The notes under the pieces were generated by a model. It had not been told where the DNA came from. It made no database searches and saw only the letters and a list, made by a program, of their open reading frames with translations. Positions 1 through 5,497 of a DNA stretch of 5,574 nt are shown one piece after another. Location: contig DATCGY010000165.1 of NCBI GenBank assembly GCA_036508635.1, positions 1 through 5,574 on the forward strand, written 5' to 3'. Origin of the DNA: FEN-727 sp036508635. GTDB lineage: Bacteria > Actinomycetota > Geothermincolia > Fen-727 > Anoxymicrobiaceae. The position numbers were made by a program, and so were the translations under genes. Position 1 is the first letter of the stretch. The number at the start of each line of letters is the position of its first letter.

Positions 1-515
1 CCCGCCACACCGTTGTTGATCGAGGTCGCGATGGGCGTGAACCAGTTCACGCCACTGGCCGTATACCAGAACGGCTTCACGAACTTGGCTATATACAGCC
101 AGAGCGGTGATATCATCAAGGCCACTCTACCGAACAGCGCCGGGTTGAAGATGTTCTTACCCAGGCCGCCGAAGAGCTCCTTGGCTACCCCCACTGCGAG
201 GAACGCGCCGATCGCCACGACCCATAAGGGCGTGGTCACCGGGAGCAGAAACGCAAGGAACAAGCCGGTCAGCACCGCGCTCAGGTCGCCCAGCGACGAT
301 TTGCGCCCCAGTATCTTGCGCACTACCACTTCGGAAAGCATCGCGGTTATGATGCTGACCAACATGACCAGGAACGCCTGGAACCCGAACACGATAATCG
401 CCCAGACCCCGGCTGGGGTCAGCGCAAGAAGGACGTCCTTCATGGCTCGGTCGATGGTCTGCCCTTTTTCGTGCAGGTGGGGGGAGACGGTGGTCATGAA
501 CTTATTGTTTGCCAC
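1..515 (-). CDS. rnfD: RnfD, ion-translocating oxidoreductase membrane subunit (N-terminal half, runs off window)
   Basis: RnfD is an integral membrane subunit of the Rnf complex, which couples electron transfer between ferredoxin and NAD+ to Na+ or H+ transport; family members carry a covalently bound FMN. About 171 residues are visible of a protein usually near 320-350. The N-terminus has the family pattern VSPHLH (about residues 10-15), followed by hydrophobic helices near 36-60, 80-92 and 94-112. The signatures LSAVLTGLFLAFLLP, KELFGGLGKNIFNPA (residues 112-126) and the following GR are typical of RnfD/NqrB. The Thr that carries FMN lies beyond the window, so it cannot be checked. I chose a GTG start at 515 because GGAGG at 525-529 lies 9 bases upstream; an in-frame ATG at 497 has no comparable site. 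The gene begins 17 bases after rnfC. Identification as RnfD rather than NqrB rests on the rnfC neighbour as well as the sequence. Confidence 0.93.
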   Translation of the reverse strand, partial: MANNKFMTTVSPHLHEKGQTIDRAMKDVLLALTPAGVWAIIVFGFQAFLVMLVSIITAMLSEVVVRKILGRKSSLGDLSAVLTGLFLAFLLPVTTPLWVVAIGAFLAVGVAKELFGGLGKNIFNPALFGRVALMISPLWLYIAKFVKPFWYTASGVNWFTPIATSINNGVA

Positions 516-524
516 TTAGCATCG

Positions 525-529
525 CCTCC
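525..529 (-). promoter_or_regulatory. Shine-Dalgarno of rnfD
   Basis: Minus-strand GGAGG in the 17-base gap after rnfC, 9 bases before the GTG at 515. It favours that GTG over the in-frame ATG at 497 and over the out-of-frame ATG at 522, which is only 2 bases away from it. Confidence 0.8.
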
Positions 530-532
530 ACT

Positions 533-1858
533 CTATCTCTTCTTAAGGGCCGCTATCTGGGCCTTTGCCTTACGGACGTAGCTGACGTGTGGTATGTAAG
601 CGGGGCACGTGTAAGAGCAGACACCGCACTCGAAGCAGTCGATAGCTCCCCAGAGCTCCGCTTTGGCCCAATCCTCTCTCTGCACCGCGTCTACTATGTA
701 GTTGGGCATCAGGTACATCGGGCATGCTTCCACGCACTTGGTGCACCGGACGCACGCGTGCTCTTCCCGAACGTCAACCAGGTCGGGCGGCAGCGCCAGT
801 ATACCCGAGGTGCCTTTCACGACGTTTGCGGTCGGCTCTTCCTGGGCCCAGCCGGTCATCGGCCCTCCCACGATAAGCTTCGCCGCATTGTCCGCGAGCC
901 CGCCGGCCGCCTCGATAAGGACCGAGATCGGCGTCCCAACCTTCACGAGGAAGTTGCTGGGGTTCTTGACGGCATGGCCCGTGACGGTCAGCACCCTCTC
1001 GTAGAGGGGCTTGCCGGTCGAAGCGGCTTCGTACAGCGCGATGGCCGTGCCAACGTTCTGTACGAGACAACCGACCTCACTCGGCAGCTTGCCCGGCGGT
1101 ACCTTCCTGCCTGTCACCGCCGCGATCAACTGCTTCTCCGAGCCCTCGGGGTACTTGACGTCGAGTATCTCGACCTCGATGCTGGGCTCCGCGGAGACGG
1201 CTGAGCGGACCTTCTCGACCGCGTCCATCTTGTTGGCCTCGATGCCGATTACCCCTTTCTCCGCGCCGACGGCGCGCATGAGGAGCTTGAGGCCCTCGAC
1301 CAGGTCGACGGGGCGCTCGAGCATCAGCCTGTGGTCGCATGTCAGAAACGGCTCGCACTCGCAGGCGTTGATCAGGACCGAGTCGACCGGCTTGTCCTTG
1401 GGGGGCAACAACTTGACGTGCGTCGGGAACGCAGCGCCTCCCATTCCGGTCAGGCCCGCCTCCTTGGCGACCTGCCTTATCTCGTCGGCGGACAGGTCCG
1501 CCAGCGGCTTCGTTTCTTTTGCCTCGAATGGAGGCTGCTCGGAGTCGGCGGTTATGATAACGCTCTTAACCTTCGCCCCCGTGAAGTTCGTGATGTCTTC
1601 TATGGCTTTAACCGTGCCCGCCACCGAGGAGTGCACGGGAGCCGATACGAATGCATCCGTCTCGCCTATCTTCTGTCCTACCTTCACCCTGTCCCCCGGC
1701 GAGACCAGGGGATTGTTCGGCGCTCCGATATGCTGATTGAGAGGAATCACCAGCTCAGAAGGGATTGGCGCCGGGGTGATCGCCTTACCGGAGGCAAGTT
1801 CCTTGTTGTAAGGCGGATGTATGCCTCCTTTGAAGGTTTTATAACCCTGTTTGCTCAA
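533..1858 (-). CDS. rnfC: RnfC, NADH/FMN and iron-sulfur subunit of the Rnf complex
   Basis: RnfC is the cytoplasmic subunit of Rnf that exchanges electrons with NAD(H); it is peripheral and has no membrane segment here. The 441 residues show the family order: N-terminal TFKGGIHPP (8-16), a lipoyl-like barrel region (about 30-105), the flavin/NADH-binding glycine motif GMGGAAFPTHVK (138-149), NACECEP (165-170), YPEGSEKQL (236-244), GGPMTG (331-336), and two ferredoxin-like [4Fe-4S] motifs with Cys369/372/375/379 and Cys408/411/414/418. The length is normal for the short Gram-positive-type form without the long C-terminal repeat extension seen in proteobacterial RnfC. The start is TTG at 1858, supported by AAGGTGATC at 1862-1870 with an 8-base spacer and by the conserved motif lying just after it. 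It starts 13 bases after the membrane-protein gene and ends with TAG. All recognisable cofactor motifs are intact, so a functional canonical RnfC is expected. Confidence 0.97.
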   Translation of the reverse strand: MSKQGYKTFKGGIHPPYNKELASGKAITPAPIPSELVIPLNQHIGAPNNPLVSPGDRVKVGQKIGETDAFVSAPVHSSVAGTVKAIEDITNFTGAKVKSVIITADSEQPPFEAKETKPLADLSADEIRQVAKEAGLTGMGGAAFPTHVKLLPPKDKPVDSVLINACECEPFLTCDHRLMLERPVDLVEGLKLLMRAVGAEKGVIGIEANKMDAVEKVRSAVSAEPSIEVEILDVKYPEGSEKQLIAAVTGRKVPPGKLPSEVGCLVQNVGTAIALYEAASTGKPLYERVLTVTGHAVKNPSNFLVKVGTPISVLIEAAGGLADNAAKLIVGGPMTGWAQEEPTANVVKGTSGILALPPDLVDVREEHACVRCTKCVEACPMYLMPNYIVDAVQREDWAKAELWGAIDCFECGVCSYTCPAYIPHVSYVRKAKAQIAALKKR

Positions 1859-1861
1859 TCA

Positions 1862-1870
1862 GATCACCTT
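1862..1870 (-). promoter_or_regulatory. Shine-Dalgarno of rnfC
   Basis: Minus-strand AAGGTGATC matches the 16S anti-Shine-Dalgarno region over its whole length and lies in the 13-base gap after the TAG of the membrane-protein gene. The AAGG core is 8 bases before the TTG at 1858 and supports that unusual start. Confidence 0.85.
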
Positions 1871-1871
1871 C

Positions 1872-2369
1872 CTACTCTGCCTTTTTGGGGGCCGTAAGCC
1901 TTGGAAACCTCTCGGAAACAGCCCAGCGCGAGTATACGTAGATGAGATTGACCAGCAGTATTAGCCACAGCCATATCTCATACCACTTGTTGACTTTGAT
2001 CGTTCCTCCGAGCGCCGCGTTCAACCCGCCCATCCAGCCATAGGGCTGGTACACGGCCATCGAAAGGAAGAAGAACCATAGCGCTATCAGTGCCAGGACT
2101 ATCCTGAAGATGCCGAGGCGCTCGTTCCACTCCACGTTCTTTGGCTTACCGAGCAGCGCATAGTACAGAAACACGAACGATACCAGCGCGATCGTCCATA
2201 CCGCGAGGAAGTTCAGTGTCTGCAGGAGCGAATTCGACCACGGGTACCTCCAACCCGAAACGAACGGGTGAAGGTAGTTGAATCCCGAGTAGACCACCAC
2301 CGCGAGCGCGCCGGCATAGATGGCGTACATCACTTTGGCGGGGCCCGGGATATTCACCTTTTCCTTCAT
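1872..2369 (-). CDS. Four-helix membrane protein, probable membrane subunit of the hydrogenase
   Basis: A 165-residue hydrophobic protein with four predicted helices near residues 12-34, 49-73, 86-108 and 129-147. Charge distribution (MKEK at the N-terminus, GKPKNVEWNER between helices 2 and 3, RLTAPKKAE at the end) puts both termini in the cytoplasm. Its place directly after the small and large subunit genes is that of the cytochrome b subunit (HyaC/HoxZ), which passes electrons from the small subunit to quinone. However, it has only one histidine (His34, near the outer end of helix 1), where b-type cytochromes need pairs, and it is shorter than HyaC. It is rich in Trp (10) and Tyr (12). It may be a degenerate cytochrome b561-like anchor, a quinone-binding subunit or a link to Rnf; the sequence does not decide. 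ATG start at 2369 with a GGGGGG run at 2376-2381 six bases upstream; it begins 11 bases after the large subunit gene. Confidence 0.85.
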   Translation of the reverse strand: MKEKVNIPGPAKVMYAIYAGALAVVVYSGFNYLHPFVSGWRYPWSNSLLQTLNFLAVWTIALVSFVFLYYALLGKPKNVEWNERLGIFRIVLALIALWFFFLSMAVYQPYGWMGGLNAALGGTIKVNKWYEIWLWLILLVNLIYVYSRWAVSERFPRLTAPKKAE

Positions 2370-2380
2370 CGGGCACCCCC

Positions 2381-3955
2381 CTAGATGATTCGGAACTCTT
2401 TTACACCGTTATGCTCGGGATGGATTATGTGGATCGCACATGCCAGGCACGGGTCGAACGAACGGACGCAACGTACGACGTTGATAGGGTTGTTGACGTC
2501 CGGCACCGGAAGTCCGATGAGGGAGGTCTCGATCGGTCCGCGCGTGCCCTTGTCGTCACGCGGCGAGGCGTTCCAGGTGGTCGGAACGACGGCCTGGTAG
2601 TTGCCCGTCTTCTGGTTCTGGATGTGTATCCAGTGGCCGAGAGCCCCGCGAGGCCCCTCGACAAGTCCGCGTCCGTAGGACTCGTTGGGAATATCCTGCC
2701 CCTTCGGGTCCCAGATCGGCTGACCCGGCTGAAGCTGGCCAAGCCACGTCGTCATCTCCTTGGCAATGAGCGAGCACTCGATAGCGCGTGCCGCGGTCCT
2801 CGGGAGGATACCGAACTTGACCGGCGGAGTGAGAAGGCCGAGCTCCGTAGCGAGTTTCACCAGGACGTCCGGCTTCTTGACGAGTTGCCTTGCCAGTGGG
2901 CCTACCTCCATGGGCTTGCTGCTGTAGCGCGGTGCCTTGAGGAACGAGTAGGCGTTTTCCTTGTCGAGCTGTGGGTCGGTCTTGCCCTGCTTCGGGCTGA
3001 GAGGCCCGCATTCCTTGGTATAGAAGGAATACCCCACGTTCTCGATTATCTTGGTCTCGTCCATCCCCTGCACGCTCATGATGTCATTGCCGTAGATCGT
3101 TCCGCGCGGGAAAAACTTCTCGGTGCCCGACTGGTTCTGATCGAAGCCACCGTAAGCGAGATAGTTTCCGCCGGAGTCCCCCAGTTTCATGAACGCCTTA
3201 TAAGCGGGTATCGCCGCGATGGCCAGGACGTCCTGCAGATAGATCTCATTTATCCACTGCTGGAGCTCCGCGAGCCTGGACGCGAACGCCGCTATGTTGG
3301 TGACCGTAGGCGGCTGGGTCACTCCTCCCGGGATGGTGCCGACGAACGAAGGCATGCGGCCATAGAAGATGGCGAGCATCTCCTGGGCCTTCTTGCGCAT
3401 CTCGAACGCCTGGACGTAGTGCCCGACAAGCTCTGTCGCCAGGTTGGGGTCCCCAGGCCCTCCGGCCTCGCCGATGTAGTCGGGAGCCGAGTACGCCGGG
3501 AGGAACGGATAGAGGTCTTTGGCGGTCGCAAGCTGGCTGATCTTGTTCTTCAGTACCAGTAGCCCCGCGTCGGTTCCACTGTAGTTCAGCACCGCCGTCA
3601 CGTCGATGTAGTCGAGCGCCTGCAGGTGGTAGAAGTGGAGTATGTGAGACTGGATGTAGTTTGCACCCAGGGCCAGGTTGCGGATGATCCTGGCGTTGTC
3701 CGGGAGCTTTACTCCCATCGCGTCATCGAGAGCGTACGAGGCGGCTGTGCCATGAATCAGCGGGCAGACACCGCAGATTCGCTCCATGACCTGCTGACAG
3801 TCCCAGGGGTGCTTGCCCTGGATCAGCATCTCGTAGCCGCGGAACATGGTTCCAGTCGACCAGGCATCCGTCACCACTCCGTTGGTGACCTCGACGTCGA
3901 TCCTTAAGTGACCCTCGATTCTGGTTACGGGGTCGATGCTTACTATCTGTGCCAC
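2381..3955 (-). CDS. [NiFe] hydrogenase large (catalytic) subunit, group 1-like (HyaB/HupL/HoxG family)
   Basis: Catalytic subunit that binds the Ni-Fe(CN)2CO centre and splits or forms H2. The 524 residues contain RIEGH (12-16; Glu15 is the proton-gate residue of the family), the N-terminal metal motif RICGVC with Cys61 and Cys64, then PLIHG, the WNASPRD segment (461-467; Arg466 matches the conserved arginine over the active site), and the C-terminal motif DPCLACAIH with Cys503 and Cys506. The four cysteines are the Ni ligands; none is replaced by selenocysteine. After His509, 15 residues remain; in this family they are removed by a HyaD/HybD-type endopeptidase after metal insertion, and no such gene is in the window. 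There is no signal peptide; the protein should be exported with the Tat-tagged small subunit. The GTG start at 3955 shares one base with the TAG of the small subunit gene and has AGGTGG at 3965-3970, so translation is probably coupled. Group 1 is inferred from the partner genes; the subgroup is not determined. Confidence 0.97.
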   Translation of the reverse strand: MAQIVSIDPVTRIEGHLRIDVEVTNGVVTDAWSTGTMFRGYEMLIQGKHPWDCQQVMERICGVCPLIHGTAASYALDDAMGVKLPDNARIIRNLALGANYIQSHILHFYHLQALDYIDVTAVLNYSGTDAGLLVLKNKISQLATAKDLYPFLPAYSAPDYIGEAGGPGDPNLATELVGHYVQAFEMRKKAQEMLAIFYGRMPSFVGTIPGGVTQPPTVTNIAAFASRLAELQQWINEIYLQDVLAIAAIPAYKAFMKLGDSGGNYLAYGGFDQNQSGTEKFFPRGTIYGNDIMSVQGMDETKIIENVGYSFYTKECGPLSPKQGKTDPQLDKENAYSFLKAPRYSSKPMEVGPLARQLVKKPDVLVKLATELGLLTPPVKFGILPRTAARAIECSLIAKEMTTWLGQLQPGQPIWDPKGQDIPNESYGRGLVEGPRGALGHWIHIQNQKTGNYQAVVPTTWNASPRDDKGTRGPIETSLIGLPVPDVNNPINVVRCVRSFDPCLACAIHIIHPEHNGVKEFRII

Positions 3956-5088
3956 TATTTCTCACCACCTTCGGCGGTCTCCTTAGGCTTCTCGCCTAGC
4001 TGCTTGTACAGGTAATGTGCTCCGACGCCTACCGCCGTAGCTCCGGCCGCGACCCATCCGAGAACATCGGGGGCCGTGCTGATGCCGGCGAAGTTGATGT
4101 TTGCGAGCGGCTCGTATAGAGGCGAAAGCTCCTGGTAGAAGTTCGGCGATGCGCAGCCGTGGCACGGACCGTTGGCTCCCACGCACCAGTTGACCTTCGA
4201 GTTCCAGCGCCTCACGCAGCAGTCCGCGTAGGTGACGGGGCCTTTGCAGCCCTGCTTGAACATGCAGAGCTTCAAGTCCGGATCGGCCTGGTTCCAGTCT
4301 TCGAGGAACAGGCCTGAGTCAAACGACGCCCTCCGCTCGCAGTTCTCGTGTATCAACTGGCCGAAGAACGTCTTTGACATGTTGTTGCTGTTGAGGTTGA
4401 GCTTGCCCTTGCCACCGAGGAAGAGCAACGCCTCGAGCACCGTGCCCACGAACCAGTCGGGGTGGGACGGGCAGCCGCCGACATTGATTACCGGAGGCAT
4501 CTTGCCGCCCAGGCTCGAGATGTACTTTGACACCGGGGTCGAGCCGGTGACAGACGCGTTGGCTGCCGGTATGCCTCCAAAGGAAGCGCAGCTCCCGTTG
4601 GCGATGACGGCTGCGGCTTTTGGCGCCAGTTGTTTGATCCACTCGGCGATGGGCTTGTCGTTCGGTACGGTGTTGCCCATGAGCTTCTTGGTGCCGCTGC
4701 CCAGACCGAACGTGCAGAAGTCGCCGTTTTCCTTGGTCGGTACGGGGCCTTCCACGACGAGGACGAACTTGCCTGCGGCATTCTGGAGCGTCTGATCGAT
4801 CGCCTCGACTGCCGTCTGTCCGGTGCCACCCATCACGTTAGGATGATAGCGCACCGAGAGATCGTTTAGGACGAGCTCCGCAACCCCCGGGTAGTTGGAG
4901 TTCAGGAACGAGATAGAGCACGCTGTGCAGTTCTGCCCCTGTATCCAGATCACGGGTGGCTTCCCGGCGGCAAGCTCTTCGAGAGCCTTTGCCAATTGCG
5001 GGATCATCGCTTCCGACAGGCCTAACAGGGCGGCCGTCGCGCCAGCGTGTTTCAGAAACTGGCGCCTGCTTACCGTTTTACCCGTCAA
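3955..5088 (-). CDS. [NiFe] hydrogenase small subunit, Tat-exported and membrane-anchored (HyaA/HupS/HoxK family)
   Basis: Electron-transfer subunit with three Fe-S clusters. Residues 7-13 (SRRQFLK) form a Tat signal, followed by a hydrophobic stretch and a possible cleavage after AKA (33-35). Proximal cluster ligands: Cys54, Cys57, Cys167 and Cys206. Distal cluster: His247, Cys250, Cys275 and Cys281. Medial cluster: Cys290, Cys309, Cys312 plus Cys302, at the site that is usually Pro, predicting [4Fe-4S]. The extra proximal cysteines of oxygen-tolerant enzymes are absent (Ala56, Gly172). A hydrophobic helix near 341-360 followed by a charged tail anchors the protein in the membrane. The active site should therefore face outside the cytoplasm. 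The TTG start at 5088 is firm: AGGAGG at 5098-5103 lies 9 bases upstream and an in-frame TGA stands two codons before it. First gene of the operon. Typical length for the family (377 residues including the signal). Confidence 0.97.
   Translation of the reverse strand: MTGKTVSRRQFLKHAGATAALLGLSEAMIPQLAKALEELAAGKPPVIWIQGQNCTACSISFLNSNYPGVAELVLNDLSVRYHPNVMGGTGQTAVEAIDQTLQNAAGKFVLVVEGPVPTKENGDFCTFGLGSGTKKLMGNTVPNDKPIAEWIKQLAPKAAAVIANGSCASFGGIPAANASVTGSTPVSKYISSLGGKMPPVINVGGCPSHPDWFVGTVLEALLFLGGKGKLNLNSNNMSKTFFGQLIHENCERRASFDSGLFLEDWNQADPDLKLCMFKQGCKGPVTYADCCVRRWNSKVNWCVGANGPCHGCASPNFYQELSPLYEPLANINFAGISTAPDVLGWVAAGATAVGVGAHYLYKQLGEKPKETAEGGEK
3965..3970 (-). promoter_or_regulatory. Shine-Dalgarno of the hydrogenase large subunit gene
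   Basis: Minus-strand AGGTGG, 9 bases before the GTG at 3955 and lying inside the last codons of the small subunit gene. Together with the TAGTG stop/start overlap it supports coupled, near-equal synthesis of the two subunits. Confidence 0.8.
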
Positions 5089-5097
5089 GAACCTTCA

Positions 5098-5103
5098 CCT
5101 CCT
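5098..5103 (-). promoter_or_regulatory. Shine-Dalgarno of the hydrogenase small subunit gene
   Basis: On the minus strand this reads AGGAGG, within AGGAGGTGA, close to a perfect match to the 16S rRNA 3' end, with 9 bases to the TTG at 5088. It decides the non-ATG start, because no ATG in the right frame lies nearby and a TGA in that frame precedes the TTG. Confidence 0.9.
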
Positions 5104-5113
5104 GATTATTCAC

Positions 5114-5141
5114 AATGCCTAGTTGTACATAAAAAATGCCT
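5114..5141 (-). repeat. Direct repeat AGGCATT in the leader, 21 bases apart
   Basis: Minus-strand AGGCATT occurs at 5141-5135 (the 3' arm of the hairpin) and again at 5120-5114, ten bases before the Shine-Dalgarno. The spacing is two helical turns, which would suit a DNA-binding regulator. As RNA, either copy can pair with the AATGCCT at 5154-5148, giving two mutually exclusive hairpins, only one of which is terminator-like. Confidence 0.45.
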
Positions 5142-5155
5142 GACTAGAGGCATTT
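5131..5155 (-). terminator. Intrinsic-terminator-like hairpin in the leader of the hydrogenase operon (possible attenuator)
   Basis: On the minus strand AAATGCCT (5155-5148) and AGGCATTT (5141-5134) form a perfect 8-bp stem with a 6-base loop, and the T-run continues to 5131. On the plus strand the hairpin is not followed by T residues, so it acts, if at all, on minus-strand transcripts. No minus-strand gene ends here: the neighbour upstream reads in the opposite direction. The hairpin therefore either attenuates the hydrogenase operon or ends a short leader RNA. The stem is only moderately GC-rich, so its strength is uncertain. Confidence 0.55.
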
Positions 5156-5262
5156 ACGGACAATAAAGACGCGGACAGAAAGAAAGCTCGAAACAAGATG
5201 CCCAATCGCGCACGGGCACATACGTCAAAAGACTTGCCCTCCCGGCTAGTTTCAATGGAACA

Positions 5263-5298
5263 CACAGTTGCCTCTAACCAGTGCCACCCGGCAACGTG
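5263..5298. repeat. Imperfect inverted repeat in the intergenic region
   Basis: CACAGTTGCC (5263-5272) and GGCAACGTG (5290-5298) are complementary over nine pairs with one bulged A, separated by 17 bases. No T-run follows on either strand, so this is not a simple terminator. It could be an operator or part of a folded leader, or chance. Confidence 0.3.
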
Positions 5299-5321
5299 CT
5301 CCACAATATTTCTATATCAAA

Positions 5322-5337
5322 GGTTTCCGAAGGAACC
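5322..5337. repeat. Small inverted repeat next to the candidate transcription start
   Basis: GGTTTCC (5322-5328) and GGAACC (5332-5337) form a short stem with one bulged base and a 3-base loop. On the minus strand it would stand at the very 5' end of a transcript from the candidate promoter, followed by TTTGATAT, where it could protect the RNA or act as an operator. It is too weak to call a terminator. Confidence 0.3.
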
Positions 5338-5343
5338 GTGATA

Positions 5344-5373
5344 CTTCTATCATTACAAGTCAAACGTTGTCAA
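5344..5373 (-). promoter_or_regulatory. Candidate promoter of the hydrogenase-rnf operon
   Basis: The minus strand has a perfect -35 TTGACA at 5373-5368. An 18-base spacer leads to TAGAAG at 5349-5344, a weak -10 that lacks the final T; ATAGAA with a 17-base spacer is an alternative. Transcription would start near 5338 and give a leader of about 250 bases that contains the terminator-like hairpin. A second TTGAC lies 10 bases further on. The weak -10 keeps confidence low. Confidence 0.35.
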
Positions 5374-5427
5374 TCCCAACCAAAATCAACACGCCTTAAC
5401 CACCATACGAATACGCCGGGCAGACAC

Positions 5428-5464
5428 GGGCTCCGCGGTGAACGAACAACGGGAGCCCTATAAA
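5428..5464 (+). promoter_or_regulatory. Candidate -10 with overlapping inverted repeat, upstream of the divergent gene
   Basis: TATAAA at 5459-5464 is a good -10 for the plus strand, 33 bases before the ATG at 5498. It is directly preceded by a perfect 7-bp inverted repeat, GGGCTCC (5428-5434) and GGAGCCC (5452-5458), with a 17-base interval that covers the -35 position. No good -35 hexamer is visible, which would fit an activator- or repressor-controlled promoter. A second -10-like TAGAAT at 5484-5489 is close enough to the ATG for leaderless transcription. Confidence 0.35.
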
Positions 5465-5497
5465 CATTAAGCATGAAATCAATTAGAATATTTAATC

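Larger units (their letters stand above)
5104..5497. other. Divergent intergenic region of about 390 bases
   Basis: Between the hydrogenase operon and the plus-strand gene no convincing protein or RNA gene is seen. Composition is more A/T-rich than the flanking genes. It contains the leader hairpin, the AGGCATT repeat, a candidate minus-strand promoter, three further dyads and a plus-strand TATAAA. Short frames on both strands (5119-5304 minus, 5281-5463 plus) have no ribosome site or protein-like sequence. Confidence 0.7.

Noticed and set aside
13..519. 168-codon plus-strand frame at the window start
   Set aside because: It lies opposite rnfD, whose minus-strand translation shows clear family motifs and membrane helices.
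502..522. Six-codon mini frame (ATG at 522) over the rnfD start
   Set aside because: The ATG is only 2 bases from the GGAGG, too close for initiation; the GTG at 515 has ideal spacing.
509..1204. 231-codon plus-strand frame opposite rnfC
   Set aside because: Antisense shadow of a gene with all family motifs; no family features of its own.
2411..3562. Long open frame (383 codons) on the plus strand opposite the large subunit gene
   Set aside because: It mirrors a confidently identified hydrogenase gene, its product is Arg/Val/Leu-rich without recognisable domains, and it has the look of a frame kept open by codon bias.
5221..5245. Sigma-54-like GGGCAAGTCTTTTGA on the minus strand
   Set aside because: The essential GC of the -12 element is missing (GA instead), so the match is not convincing.
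5248..5260. AGTTTCAATGGAA resembling the end of some CRISPR repeats
   Set aside because: A single copy; no repeat array anywhere in the window.
5119..5304. 61-codon minus-strand frame between the operon and its promoter region
   Set aside because: GTG start without ribosome site, unremarkable composition, and it runs through the terminator-like hairpin.
5281..5463. 60-codon plus-strand frame in the intergenic region
   Set aside because: No ribosome site, no protein-like pattern, and it crosses the inverted repeat before the divergent gene.
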